DNA from: Alternaria dauci
Lineage: Eukaryota > Ascomycota > Dothideomycetes > Pleosporales > Pleosporaceae
Length of the DNA stretch: 64,000 bases
Assembly: GCF_042100115.1 (NCBI RefSeq)
Contig: NC_091277.1
Coordinates: forward strand, 372,001 to 436,000
Direction: 5' to 3'
The translations under genes and the position numbers were made by a program. Below, piece after piece: positions 42,707 to 55,702 of this stretch. The notes under the pieces are model-generated. The model had not been told where the DNA came from, ran no database searches, and saw nothing but the letters and a program-made list of their open reading frames with translations. How positions within the stretch are numbered: the first letter of the stretch is position 1; each line of letters opens with the position of its first letter.

Positions 42707-44387
42707 ATGACACTCCGTGACACGTACACCAGGTTCCTGGCGACGCCTTCCTCGGGCGCGCTGGCGGACAATGCCTCTCTTCATTATGTCACCACTACGA
42801 CCAGCATCAGCGACGCGACAGCCATCATCAAGCACCTGTCTGTCCAGGAGAGGCTGTTGAAGAAGACCAAAGAGAAGGTGCTGAGTGTGATTGAGAGCAG
42901 CAATGGCCTGAGTGTCGATGTCGAGACGACGATTGAGTTCATCAATGGCGGCGGCGCATACCTGCCAGGCCTCGACGACAACTTTGTCGCCGACCGAACG
43001 GTGACGTTCCCCATGGTATTTGACCCCCTCAACCATGTCGCTATGCCTTTACTGACGGTGACAGGTCCATATGGTCCACTTTGACAGTTCCGGAAAGATC
43101 ACACAGATCCGCCAGTACTGGGACCAGGGCTCTCTCCTGAAGCAAGTCGACGTCATTGGCGCGCGCTCTCGCAACTGGCCTATCCGCGACAGCAGCGAAC
43201 AGATTCGCCTGATTGCATCGAATGCAGCAGCTGCACAGCCCGAGCCGAGTGCTTCGTCGCGCCCCTCGACGTCGGCCTCTCGTGGCGTGGATGAGGTCTC
43301 CATCAGCGACCGTTCCAGGCGATCGACAAACAATGCCATGAACGACCCGCACGCATCGCTCGACCTCTTTGCGCCCCGCCAGGTAGACCAAGAGGAGCAT
43401 CACAGCCCTGGTCCGTCAGTACCGCGCGCGCAGTCTGCGAAGCCTCCTCCGCGCGAGTACTCGGAGCTGTTCGCTGGCGCGGATGCTGGATCCCCTTCAC
43501 CGTCACCCCAGAGGATCCCAGGCAAGGCGGGTAGCGGAAAGCACTACAAGGCGAACCGGCTGTTCGAGGAGGGCGAGGACGAGCACCCAGTCGCCCCTAT
43601 GAGCGTCAAGACCAGCTCCAAGAAGTACGACCACTTCACCCTCGGTGAAGGTGAGGAGACGCCAAAGGTACGAGACACTTCACGACCGTCCAAGCACGAC
43701 CAGAACCGCAACAGGAACGATGCGCATTGGGACTTCGACGACTTCACTACCCCGGACAAGTCGAAGCCCAAGACGCTACCCAGCGCGGTTCGGCACTTTG
43801 GCTGGAGCGACGACGAGGTTGGTGCTTTCCATCAGCCGGAGACACGTGTTGCCTCCAAGTCCCTGATCTACCTCCAAAACACACACATGCTAACGTCCGT
43901 GTCACTCTAGGAGACGTCACCCGTCCGCCGACCCATTGTCCACAAGGCCCGCCCCGACCAAGACACGCACTTTGATCTCGACGACAACGGCACTCCCGAG
44001 GCTCAACGCGACCCTGCGCCCACAAAGGGCGGACGCAGCAACAAGGGCCAGGGCCTCTACTCCAACAACGTCACCGACAACGAAGTCGATCCAGCCGCTG
44101 CGCGCGCCCTGTCGGACATTACAAAGAACAAGAGCCAGACCCGTAGTTCTATGAAAACACACTGGGGCGTTGACGCAGACTCGCCCGATAGCCGCGGTAT
44201 AAACATTGCTGGTAACGGCATGGGTGGACGCAAGGGCACCGAGTGGTCTCTTTTCGAGGACGACCCCAAGCCGGCGAAGAAGGAGAATGGTGGATTCAGC
44301 AGGAGCGCGAGGGGGACTGCTATCAAGACTGAGGGCGACGGTATGGGTGGACGCAAGGGCGCGGATAAGAGCTTCTGGGACTTTTAG
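42707..44387 (+). CDS. NTF2-like domain protein, conserved in filamentous fungi
   Basis: Three exons, 42707-43015, 43065-43817 and 43911-44387, give 512 residues. The first about 135 residues form an NTF2-like cone fold: MTLRDTYTRFLATPSSGALA, ISDATAIIKHLSVQERLL, TVTFPM joined to VHMVHFDSSGKITQIRQYWD. NTF2-like folds bind small hydrophobic ligands or partner proteins; this one, fused to a long disordered tail, has no known activity. The tail has recurring short motifs: EYSELFAG, HYKANRLFEEG, RHFGWSDDE, and two copies of GxGMGGRKG near the C-terminus, each followed by an aromatic sequence (EWSLFED, KSFWDF). The last donor (GTTGGT at 43818) is weak; an alternative at 43853 would add 12 residues without changing the frame. 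Probably cytosolic. Confidence 0.82.
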
Positions 44388-44671
44388 GTTGCGTCTCAGC
44401 CTACGGACCCACGGCTGTCGTTTGTGGTACCTGCGAATGAGCGACTGCTAAGGTTTTGAGGATGAGTGTTGGTAGGCTACGCATTGACATGGCGCACTAG
44501 CTGTGAGAGCGAGTGTGTGGTGTTAGATGCCAACCAGACCTTGGACATCAGACAAGGCATGTAAGAGTAGAAGATTGTTTACTGAATTGAGATACCTGTT
44601 CTTCTGGTTTGAAAAACGTATTTTGTGTGACTCCTTGGTATCCAATTGCTTCATAACCAAAGCCTTCCCCA

Positions 44672-46054
44672 TCATCCCATCATCGCACCATCATCGTTTC
44701 TAGAAAAAACAATCTCAAGTTCATCCCCCACCCTCCCACTATCCATATCTCCATCCCAAGGAATAAACGTAATATCCGCTTTCAACCCCCACCTCCTCCC
44801 CATCTTCTCCCGTTCTTCATGTGTTGTCCTCGCGCGCATGCCCTCCCACACAGCGCGGAACGCCTCACCCTCGCCTTCCCGCTCCACCTCCTGTCCCTCC
44901 TCTGGGCTATCGAACCAGACCCCCGCGTCCACAATACGGCGTAAGTCGTCCGTCGGTTCCATGGACGCCCAAATATCCACAGGCGCGTACTTGACACGTA
45001 CCTCCTGCAGCGGCGCTGACGTCGCTGTGCCCTCGGTATGTGGAGAGGCGAGCATGAGGAGGGCGTGCACGCAGACTTGGACCCAGTACCGGATCTTGAG
45101 GGGTAGAGCGAAGCCTGGCCGCGAGACGCTGCGGCTTTGGTGGGAACCGCGGGATATGAATCTCAGCGGAAGTGTTATGCTGGTTAGACTGAAGGTGGGT
45201 GAGGCCAGGTATGTGAAGAGCGGTGTGACTTCCATTGAGACGAGGAGATCTAGTTTTGTGGCGATGTCTGCTGCGTAGGCTTCGCGGACGGGGTCGTGGG
45301 TGGGATCGGCAAACGGGTAGTGGCCTGCGAAGCCAAAGGGGTCGTTTGCGTTGGAGGGCTGTGCCGTAGCTGGCTGGCGAAAGGACGGGTACAGTGACGA
45401 GTTTGAGGCGTCATAGAAGTTGTCGTCGTAAGATTTCCCTTCGTGATCGTACTCGTCGTAATGGCCGCTGTAATAGGCGCCTCGTACGTAGTCGACATCA
45501 ACCTCTACTTGGTCATGCTCCCAGTACCACACGTCCCTTCCTTCTTCTCTGTCTGGCGGGTAATGTTGCAGGTTGGGTAGCGTTAGCCAGTCCAATTCTA
45601 TCTTCTTCAGCCATTTCAGCCACTGTCTGCCAGGTCCATTGGGCTCTTCGATCTTCTCCAATAGGGCCTTGAGGACAAACGGTCCGCAGCTGAGGTAGAC
45701 GGTGTGGTTTTTGAAGAGAATTTCGAGCGCTTCGCGGGCGACTTGACGGTTGAGGAGAAAGTAATTATGGCGGGTCACAAGGAGGATGGCAGCAGCGCTG
45801 GGCTTGAAGTATTTCAAGTGACGGCGCTCAATAGCCCTGTCGGTGCTGAACTCTTGCGCTGCGAACGTGTAATCGTATATCTATAACGCCATCAGACCAG
45901 GCTCCAACAGGGTGGAGGAAATACACACTTGGTCACGGAGCTCTCGCGGAAGCCTGAGAAAGGGAAAAATACGAGATGACACGGCATCCTCACAATCAAT
46001 CTGCTCCGCACCAACACGAGGGTCAAGAGACCCGGATGTGGAGATGGCGGCCAT
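44672..46054 (-). CDS. 2EXR/F-box-like domain protein
   Basis: Two exons, 46054-45929 and 45880-44672, give 444 residues. The splice joins FLRLPRELRDQ to IYDYTFAAQEF, making the LPxELRxxIY motif of the fungal 2EXR domain, an F-box-like helix typical of very large families in Pezizomycotina. A second hallmark, ILLVTRHNYFLLNRQVAREALEILF, follows. The rest has an acidic Tyr/Asp-rich loop (YYSGHYDEYDHEGKSYDD) and a C-terminal half with no known domain. Some relatives may act as adaptors in SCF ubiquitin ligases, but this is unproven. It is convergent with the NTF2-like gene across 284 bp. Confidence 0.8.
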
Positions 46055-49000
46055 GGTACCTGCTCTTACTGTAATCGACGCGTTCTTTTCGTGTTGCGAA
46101 CCAAGCTTTGCCCCGCAGCACCGCCATGGCGATCTTCACGTGATATTCGCTCCACGCCGAGCCAATCGGCCGATCCCTGTCGTGGCAATGCCGCCGCAAA
46201 CTAGCCACACTGGATCAGGCAGGCGCTTGACATATACCATGGATGAACGGGCCGATTTCTGTCTGTAATGACCGTCATCCTCGTAGCGTATCCGTACATT
46301 CGGGTCGCAAGGGAATCGCGATATCAAGCACTTCCAAGTACCTTGGGTGCTGTGTGGAGTGTTCGCAATACATACCCATTGCGCTTGCATGGCAAGGTAA
46401 TCATGACTGCTGCAGCTTTCCTCTACCCCAGCGCACCCAAACTGACTCGATGACAAGCATCGCGGAGCTTTCGGTTGGTGCCGAGGTGAGATGCTTTCAC
46501 TGGTAGTCGCACCGCATCGAGGTAAGACTCCGTTCAACAACCACACTCTCTGGGTAATTATAACCGAGACGACCTTGCGTGTCACTGCAGTCCAGAGGTA
46601 ACCGTTGCAGCGCCGCTCGCTTCTGTCAATTACGGGTATATTGCCTTCAGCCTTCAGGTACGGGTCTGCCGTTGTGCGGCTCGACGTCAAGGGGTCTTGC
46701 GTCCGAAATGTCACCAAGGCTCAGATCTTCGGGGAATGTCACTGCAATATCCGCCTACTGATGTACTGCAGGGAGCACGCATGCGGGAGCTCTACCGACT
46801 GGTCTTGTTTGCCGATAGACTCTGAGCGCGTAACGACCTACCTGGGGTAGTCCTGCATCTGTGCTACCGTCAGCGCCCCAACAGTTCCACCTTTGAAGGG
46901 ATACCAGCTGCTGGCAAGTTGACGCGTCCGCGTACAACATACGTCCTCCAAACCTGTATCTTGAACAAATTCGGCATGCTGACAACGTGCTGCGCCTGTG
47001 TAACTGACATGCATGTGCGTTCGATGATGCCAATCGATCGGTGGCTAAGATCGGTGGCCAAGATCGGACGACGACAGACACATACATAACGGGCATGTCC
47101 GAAAATGCCTTTAGCGGTGCAGCGGTTGTCGGTTTCTGCTCCTGGTCCGGTCCATACTCACAAAGATCTGGAGCCCGATTGCGCTAGTCTCGTGCAGAGA
47201 GCGTTGCCGTACATGATGCAGGCACAGCAGCATAGCGAACCTTATATCTCCTACAGCCTAGTAATGCTGTGGCCGCAACTAGCCTTCAAAATCTTCGGTG
47301 CCAAGTGGAACCATGAGAGCAGCCGAATGATCATGCTATTGAGCATGTGGGTCTCATAGCCGTGAACGTGATTGATGCCGTTGTCGTTACGTCTTCAACT
47401 ACGGTTCGCTTGACCATGGCACTCTTGTAAAATTCGAAGCCGACTCTTTAATGATCGTTGCTCAGCCAAGACACTGAGGTACGAGACAAGCACTAGCACC
47501 TGACACAAGACCGTTAGGTTCGTGAACCTGGTCCTTGGGCCTGCGTGTGGTAGCACGATTAGGTCGAGTACAGTGCGAGGAGGCAACACCGCCATGTGGT
47601 GTAGAGTACTAAGAGTAACTTGGTCGGCTTGGGCCGAACAGGTGATACTGATTCAAAAGTTGCGTAATAATGGGCATATGTCGGCAGCGGTTGCCGGCCG
47701 CAGTCCAGGTCCGATGTTCGTGTTTGATCAGGGCAGGTGGCTTGCAAAGAGGTTAGTCCTTTTGTGTATCCGGATGACCATACGGAGATGGTCCTCTGTC
47801 TCACACGCTTGCTTTCTGGTTTGCGGTAGGGGAGCCGTGGACGATATTGGTTGTTGTCATGACCCCAGCGAGCTGAGCCGATGTGGGGTTCTGAATGTTC
47901 AAGGTCGATACAGCATGCGATATATGGTTTAGAGAATGGAGAAGTTCGATGCACCTAGCCTGGATGCTCAAAAAGGGCTCAACATTGGTGCTCACATGGC
48001 GCGTCGTGTCACTTTGTAGATGGATGCGGCTCCCGAGGATTCAAGCATCATGTGCATTGCATGTTCCGAGCACAAATGCGACAGTCACAACGATGTGCCA
48101 TGCCGACCAAGACACTGCCGAGAATGGCGGACAGTGACAAGGGGTGTGGACGTGTTACCAAAGATACAAAGTGGACGCAGCACCTGTAACACCTTTTGCA
48201 ACCGCAGAAGAATTATTGGTAGGATGATCGGCAGGCAAAAAGGCTATGGGCTGCAGGAGTTTTGGCAGAAGTCGGGCCAGGAGCAATGGGTAAAAAGTGA
48301 ATGGAGCGGGTTGATTGACAGGCGGGAAGCAGGGTGCGGGAGCCCTGTGCCCTGCGGAGACTTGTTCAGTTGAGCGCGTGCATCGGAGGAAGACGAAAGG
48401 CAGTAGCGGAGTGTCCGGAGAAGCGATTGTGTGTGGACAAGTGGTTCAGTTGTTGTCCAGGGCTGTACCATGGTAGGAGAGAGGGCTAGCGGGCCTACTA
48501 TGGCCATGTTTGTTTGGCATGGGCACGGGCTAGCCAGCCAGCTACTGCATGTCGGCAGCGAATGCAGGCTGCAGAAGGATGCGCGCTGCAGGCGGCCATG
48601 TGTGAGGATCGGCGGAGGACAGTGTGGCAGAAATTTGCATTTTGTCGGCGCTTTGGCCGGTTGGGTAGCAGGCATGGAGAGCTAGCGGGCCTCGTGGCGG
48701 TACAGCGGGCGGCGGGATAGCAAGACGGGTTTGGCTAACGTGACGACAGACTACAAGGCCCTGCCATGCTCGCATCCCGTGTCTCTTGGGCCCAGGGTTC
48801 CGTGTGTCTGTGAGTATATGCACGCGTCTGCTCTCGACGCAAGAGCGGAACAAACGACTATTCTGCGGCAGCCGGACGCGAGTAAGTGGGTGCTCGACGA
48901 CGGTGGGCAGGCAGCGCAGGCGTGCTGTGCCGGGCACCAGTTCGCGCGCGGAGGCAGGGAGCCCATATTAAGTGCAGCTAGCCGCCGCTAGACGGGCTGC

Positions 49001-50245
49001 TTAAGATACACGAGGCCTCGATTGAACGATTTCCCACGTGCGGCCGGCTCACTGCTGGGCACAAACATGTCGATTAATTGGCTGGCTCCCTTGGTGCCCT
49101 TGGTGCCCTTGGTGCCCTTGCTACTCGACAAGACTCACCCCTCGCCTCTGGCCCTCGCTGTTGCGCCGCGCCCTCGTCCACTTTGAAAAGGTCCCTTCTG
49201 AGCGTCGTACCCACGGCTAGACCGCCGGCTGCCCGCTGCTTTGTTGTGCGCCTTGCTGCCATCCTTGTCCCAGGACATGTACTCGACCCGGTAGTCTGCT
49301 GACGGCGCTGCTCTTCTTCCCCACGCGCGCAGCAGCACTGTGCCTGTCTTGCTTTGACCTCACCACTCGCCCTGTACCACATCCACCCACATCCACCGCC
49401 CACCGCAGCCCCTTCCAATCTGGCCAATTCCCCTCCAGCCGCAGCCAGAAAACGCCTCGCGCCACGCCTGCGTCGTGCACTCGCCTCTTGCGTCGCCCAT
49501 CATCGTGTCAACTCCAGATCCCGCCCGCTCGACGCTGTGTCCACTGGTTCAGGGAAAAGCACCATTTTGCCTGTCCCTGCTGCAGCAACCGCCGACCGGG
49601 GAGAGAGCACTGCAGTCACGTCTCTTTTGGCATCGACTCTCTCGTGGGACGTTTGCGCCGCCATCTCTCTGCTTGCTTTTGTCTCGACTGGTACCTCGAC
49701 TACTGCTAGTCCCGTCAGAACAAGTGAACCGGGCAGTATTCTCGACAGCTGGCACATCTGGAAACCACCGCCATCGCCCGCTGCCTCTGTCGCGGTAATT
49801 GGCGTGCACCGCTACCCTGCGCCTGCCATTCGAATTGGATCCGTCTTGGCGTCCCTTCGTCGTGCCCCACTTCACCAAACTGCCATCCTTACTTTAGGGA
49901 GGAGCGAACCATATCCCGTGCGGCCTCGCTCAGAATTACCTTTCCTTACCACCTCGCAATCATCGCCCAATCCACGTCACAGCTTATCTAATCCCGGCAC
50001 CCGGACCTCTATTACTCCTACTTCTCCATCTTTGCACCTGGCCCCGTCGTCCCGACTGTGCAGAGTGGTCCGACCCGGTGATTCTGCTCAACGTTGTTCC
50101 TCACTGCCTTGCTGGATCCACTTTCTTGGCGACTCGAGTTATTACCATCACGAGTCCCATCATTGTCTCGCTACCACAAGAGTTGGGCACACACTACTAT
50201 CTTATAAAACTTGCCCTCGTGCTCCTCCCGTGCTCCTCGACAGCC
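46055..50245. promoter_or_regulatory. 4.2-kb gene-free region and long CT-rich leader of the bHLH gene
   Basis: No supported gene in 46055-49000. From about 49300 to 50245 the sequence becomes strongly C/T-rich and stop-poor in several frames, as in long 5' leaders of fungal regulator genes. The 308-codon frame at 49354-50280 runs over the bHLH start and looks like a composition artefact. A three-copy 9-bp repeat lies at 49088-49114. Confidence 0.45.
49088..49114 (+). repeat. 9-bp tandem repeat, three copies
   Basis: CCCTTGGTG three times in a row, about 1.1 kb upstream of the bHLH start. Confidence 0.75.
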
Positions 50246-51986
50246 ATGGATTCTGTCTCCCAACGTCCACTTCCGCATAGCAATATGCCGCAAAGCAACG
50301 CACTCCAAGGCCAGCAGTCCCTGCCGCCTCTATCACAACTCACCAACCGTCTCTCCGCGTCTGAGCACAGCCCGGCACAGCCGAGGCAACATCCAGAAGC
50401 AGGTGAAGTTCGCGATTCCGGCCACTGGTCCATCGCCCCAAGCAAACGTAAGTACACACGATATCTGTCAACTACACGTTGTTAACACACATTTGTAGAT
50501 TCGTCCAACGTGTCTCAGCACATGGGCTTACAGTTGCAAACTCTTCTCAACCCTTCTGATGATTCTACATCACGCAATTCTGTACCGGAGACGCCGTCAT
50601 CGGCTCGGTATCCCGCTGCCTTCTCTCAACCACCTCAGGTACGTGACTTGGTTACTGTCTCTGGATTCGTCTAATGTAAAACCAGCATGGTGGTCTCCCC
50701 TCGCTCTCCCAACCATACGACAACAGTCGACAAAGTATTGACGCCGCCTCCTCTCATTTCGACTCCCGACGCAGTAGTGTCGACAGTCGGGTGAATGTTG
50801 GTATGGGTCATCTCACAATCCACCACCCACAATCGCCATACGACAGCCAGAACGCGTCTCGAGCTTCGCTTGTCCAGGACCTCCAGCAGCAACGCGGAAT
50901 CACAAATCCCGTCGCACGACCTAATGGCACTTCTCCTCTATCGCCCCACCGGGCTGGTCCGCGTGCCAGCAATCCCCCACGACGTGCTCCAGTCATCAAC
51001 CCCAACCCCAGGAGCGTATCTGGCATGCCAGATCCCATGGCAGCGGCCCCGACCAAGGGTTTCGCTTGGGCCTTTCCAGCAGACGACTTTGAGCATGAAG
51101 AGAAGAGGACATCAAGTAGTGGTGAGTCTAGCGTAGACCGCTCGAACGTCCCCTCGCGTCAAGGTAGCTTTGCGACGTCGATCAACAGTAGCATCTACAC
51201 CACAGACTCCAAGCTACCACCTGGTCAACAACGACTAGATGATGGCACGCATTTCCCTTCCCTTCGTCTTACATCAGCCGTACTGACTAGCATAGATGTC
51301 CCTAGTACCCATCATCACTCCATGCAGCATCGCAGTGTCACAAGCCTACAAGCTATTGACCCTACCAACCCGCTCACTCCCGGAAGCGGAAGCTACAGCA
51401 GGACGCCTGAGCTTCGGGTCAGTCACAAAATGGCTGAAAGGAAGAGGAGAAGTGAGATGAAGACTTTATTCGATGATCTCAACGGAATTCTACCAAACAG
51501 CCCGGGCAGCAAGTCCAGCAAATGGGAGATTCTCACTAAAGGTATTTCAAGACTTGAATCCTTGCATATGTTTGTCTAACACGTCTTCCAGCCATTGAAT
51601 ACGTCCAAAACCTGACACGCGCACACCAAACCGCTCGTGAAGAGCTCCTCCGTCTACGGCCTGAAGCTGAGTACTACCGCAGAGCCCAGGAAGAGAATGA
51701 ATTGCTACGAGCGGAATTGAATGCCGTCTGGAATGCTCTCCGTCGCGCAGACCCTTCCAACACCCACGTCTACGGAAGCATGACCGGCCAGTTCGCGCAA
51801 GGACTGCCCACAGCCCCTGCGCCCGGTAACAATGTGCTTCCACCTCTACAACAGCAACAACAACAGCAACAGGCGCTTCCCCAACCACCACCACCGTCGC
51901 AGGCTCAGTGGGCACCACCACTTCCGAGTGCGATGCAGGGTATCGAGTTTGGTGGTATACGGCCTTATGAGCATTCGCATCGTTGA
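50246..51986 (+). CDS. bHLH transcription factor (Esc1/DevR-like)
   Basis: Four exons, 50246-50447, 50499-50638, 50686-51541 and 51592-51986, give 530 residues. The bHLH domain lies at about residues 360-412: basic region SHKMAERKRRSEMKTLFDDL with the E-box-contacting Glu and Arg residues, loop ILPNSPGSKSSK, and helix 2 WEILTK joined across intron 3 to AIEYVQNL. A leucine-rich extension (REELLRLRPEAEYYRRAQEE, LLRAELNAVWNALRR) could form a zipper. The N-terminal 350 residues are Ser/Pro/Gln-rich, with an island GFAWAFPADDFEHEEKRTSS probably conserved among homologues. The C-terminus has polyglutamine (about 8) and Pro. Related factors (fission yeast Esc1, Aspergillus DevR) control development; the exact orthologue is uncertain. 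Confidence 0.85.
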
Positions 51987-52738
51987 AGTGACCCTTCTCC
52001 GCGTCGCTATCGGCTTGTATGGGCAATACAGCTGATATGCTTCTCGACGATCAAGACTTCATGTCTTTTTTATTCTGCGTTACATCGAGAGACATTCAGC
52101 AAGCGTTGTTTTTTCTGCTTTGACACCTAGGGACGGGGATGGGTTTTCCGCCTAGGACTAGATGAACCCACCAACAACCTTTTTCAATCATCTACCGACT
52201 GTGTTTTACGAACCCTTCAGTATCGAGATGTATTATGATACCGACCCGATGCGACATCATCGCCATATTCGCCACTCGTCGTGGGTCTTTCTTCACTTAC
52301 CTCTAAGCGTGTAGGGTGGCGTTCCATGGGGAAATTTATATGTAAGGAGTGAACGAGCTCAGAAAGGCTTCTTGGAACAAGGTTAGGAAAAAAGTATTTG
52401 CCATGTCTAAGTTGGTAGGCTTCTCATATCAAGAGCAGGAGTGGATTATTCTACTATGATGGCAGGCGTATGGTTGTTTTCGTCGTCCCCCCGCGGTTGA
52501 TTGGTTTCCAGTCGGAAATCAGTCCGTGGCACCGAGGACTTTGGGCCCTTATCGCCCTACACGTGGGCATATGTCTGCGCCTTGTTTCTTCGACATGCAT
52601 TAATAGCTTTAGTGAAGCGGGGACACGAGGTTCTAAACATGGATCGTCGCTGCAGGTTGCATGTCAGATACCCACACTTTGACATTTGTGATCTTTCTTG
52701 CCATGTTGAAATTCCAAATCCTCGGGTCGCGACACTAC

Positions 52739-52779
<41 letters not shown>

Positions 52780-53703
52780 CTGGACACGACGAATGCTGGA
52801 ACTTGCCATTTTCATCGCGCCAAATGTTTTCTGGCCGCATCTGACCGTGTAACGTGGCAAGCGGCTCTATTTATCCGATAAAAAAAAACTAGCAAAACTG
52901 TTTTTGTGTATGTGGTGGACGCACAACAACGGAGAGTTTATTACTATACTATGGCTTTATTTGACTCGCAATTCTCTAATCTCCTCCAACGCATCCCTCC
53001 CAGCTGACTCGCGTCTTGCACACACACATACACCATCTCTGCATAGCCCATGTACAACGCTAACCACGATCGTGGCGTTTCTTCGTCGAAACTCCAACTC
53101 CGTCACGAGGCCAGACACGTGGAGATCGTCCGTTCCCATTCGGATCCGAGATATGGGTGGGGGCATGAGGCGGCACGCCAGAATTGCGAATGATTTTGTC
53201 GGCTTGGATTCCGGCCCTAGCACTAGAATTATCAGAGTTAGTGCTCAGTAGGATGGGCCCGAAGAAGTGCCTGGGCGGGATAATCAGCCGATGGCCCGCG
53301 ATATTTGCGCTTGGCTGGAAGTGGGAACTGGGGGGATGTTCGGAGGGTTGTGAAGTACGAGGGTTGGTGGAGCGTTTTGTATTCGCCGGAGGGAAGTCGG
53401 TGGGCTGTTGGAAAGTCGGATGTTTCCGTGCTTCAAGGGCCGTGTTGCTTTAGCTTGATAAAATTTATAGTGTTTACTGTGTGGCATCAAAGCGCGATTG
53501 TACTTTTGGTCAAGACAGATAGCATTACATCAACAAGGACGAATAACGCAGAAGAATGGAGGTATGGCAGTAACGGTTCATTATGCGTATCCATTGCGAA
53601 GAACACAATGCGTTCGCAAGGCGCCAAAAGGGTATAAAATTAAAAGTGTTCAATCTAACCATCATCTTCATCGTCGACGTGAAATTAAGAAGAAAGAAGA
53701 ACG
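51987..53703. other. Intergenic interval with (CA)n microsatellite
   Basis: 1.7 kb between the bHLH gene and the convergent DUF2985-like gene. It contains a 35-nt AC dinucleotide run; no gene. Confidence 0.5.
52742..52776 (+). repeat. (AC)n microsatellite, about 17 units
   Basis: Uninterrupted alternating A and C for 35 nt, flanked by TACAGT and TACC. Confidence 0.95.
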
Positions 53704-55702
53704 CTATCCGCGATGCAAAATCGTATCCAATGGGTTCTTCGGTTCACCAATCAATTCCTTCTGCACCTGTTTTTTCTGCTTCTTCGTCATGAGTCCTTTG
53801 GCCTTGATGCCTCTCTCCTTTCGCAGTTTATTGAGCGCCTCTTCCGTCATTTCCTGGCGGAGAATTTGCTCCACGACAAGCTTCTTGCGACTGCGCTTGT
53901 CGCCGCGGCCGATGAGGATACCAGCGGAAATGTTGCAGGTAAGACTAAAACTCAGGATAATGGCCGTGAGTTCCTTGGGCCGTTCCTTGTAGTAGATTCC
54001 CCAGGTCGTGCCACCAAGTGCGCATTGGAACATGGAGTGGAGGTCGAGAAGGACGATGATGGTGATGAGGAGGCGGATGGAGAAGGCGTGGTGTGTATAT
54101 GTTTCGTGGGGACGGTAAAAGGTATGTGACTTTTCGAGCTTGCCTTGGTGGTATTCAAGCCTCTTTTGCTCTGCAGCGGTGAGGACAGGGGCTTCGACGC
54201 CCTCTTGTTCTGCCTCGCCTGTTTCCCACGCGTTTGATCGGGGCATTGTTGGTAGTTCGTTGTGGTCTTTTAATTTCTGTAGACCTCTTTTTTTACGTAC
54301 CTCCCAGGTTTTGTGCGCATATTTGGCGACGAAAATCATGTGATAGGTGTCGACGATGCGGAAGGGGAACATGGTGATTCCGACGACACAGAACAAGGCA
54401 GTCAGGACCTGGTCAGCAATCTCGACGAAGTAGGCCTGTCGGTCTCCCACGTAGATCCAGCCGATGAGGAAAAGTACCCATGCCGCTCCCCAGAAGGTGA
54501 TGAGGAAGAAATACAGGGTAACAAGAAAGCCAAGGGGGTTGCGGACATAACGTCCGAAACCCTTCATAGTCCGCTTGAATCTTGCGCGCCGGGAGTGGAG
54601 GAGGTGTCGAACATGGTCGTCCAAAGCTGCTTTTTCCTCGTCGGTCCAGCCTGTCAAGGAGGCACCGTGTGGCAGCACAGCGTAGTGGTGGTCCGCACCC
54701 TCTTCCAGAGTTGAAAGGTTCGAGTCGATTGTGTTGTTTCTCTGCAACGTTCCGCGGCCTCCGCGCGCTGCTTGCTCTATTTCGCCTTGTTGTGTCATCT
54801 CGGGGAGTTGGTCGTCCTCGCGTCCGGCGCCCCTGGCTGTACCCATCTCTTCATCCGACGACGAGTCGGACGTAGTCTGCCCAAGATCGTATGTGGGCTG
54901 GCGGTTGTAGAGCCAGGGTAAGTTGGGTAGGAAGAGCGAATTCTGAACATTATTCAGTGTAGTAAGGGCAGACACTTCGGGATCTGAAGTCTTGTTAGCT
55001 CGCGATGGAGATAGAGCATCTTGGAGTCTACTAACCAATGACATCAAGCACATCAACAACATTATGCCCCATCATGTTCTGGTTGGGGGTCTTCTGGTTT
55101 CGCCTCATGTGGAATGCAGAGGATTGGCGAATTAATCCTCTCCGCGCGTTGCTCGGCCCTTGAGAAGGCGGCGGTCCGTCGGCGGTAGAGGGATTCGCGC
55201 CATTCTCATACAGAGGCTGCAGATGTGGACCTGTCAGCTGGCGTCTTAAACCATCGTCGGGAAACATGGCCTGCGGGAGTGGGCGCGGTTCGGAGCTACT
55301 CCGTCTTCGGCCAGCTTGCCATGTAGTGTTGGATTCTGAGACTGGCTCTGGCACTGCAACAGGATCGGGCGTCGTATCTTGGGGAGTATTCACGCTGGGC
55401 TGGTATGACGGTCTTCGTATACGGATTGACGAGCTGCGCGCGCGCTGGGCAGCGTTTGAGGGAGGCGCGTATAGGTCCGACATGGAGGGTTGAGCGGACG
55501 GTGCGTTGGTCGTGGTGGTGACGGTAGGGTGCGTGATAGTGGTGGACTGTGGCCCGAAATGGTGTACGGCTACGCCGTGGCCAGGCGAGGTCGAGGTTGT
55601 TGTGATTGTTGTGTGGGGACCAGAGGTAGTAGTGGTTGAAGTTGACGACGACGCCAAAGGACGTGCCTGCTCGCCTTGTCCTTGTTCTTGTCCTTGATCC
55701 AT
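53704..55702 (-). CDS. Multi-span integral membrane protein, probably DUF2985 family
   Basis: Two exons, 55702-55036 and 54983-53704, give 648 residues; the splice joins VVDVLDVI to DPEVSALTTLNNVQNSLFLP, a block conserved in this family. The N-terminal 220 residues are a disordered Ser/Thr/Pro-rich region. The core has about four to five hydrophobic helices: PLGFLVTLYFFLITFWGAAW, FLIGWIYVGDRQAY, QVLTALFCVVGITMFP, SIRLLITIIVLLDLHSMFQC and AIILSFSLTCNISAGILIG. The C-terminus is Lys/Glu-rich (EALNKLRKERGIKAKG). The pattern resembles PLAC8-related DUF2985 proteins of fungi, for which no activity is established. Membrane location is certain from sequence; the organelle is not. Confidence 0.8.

Noticed and set aside
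46136..46717. 193-codon open frame on the minus strand
   Set aside because: Unstructured reading with no recognisable domain; the opposite strand is equally open nearby.
49354..50280. 308-codon open frame upstream of the bHLH gene
   Set aside because: Composition is that of C/T-rich leader DNA, it has no domain and it overlaps the bHLH start in another frame.
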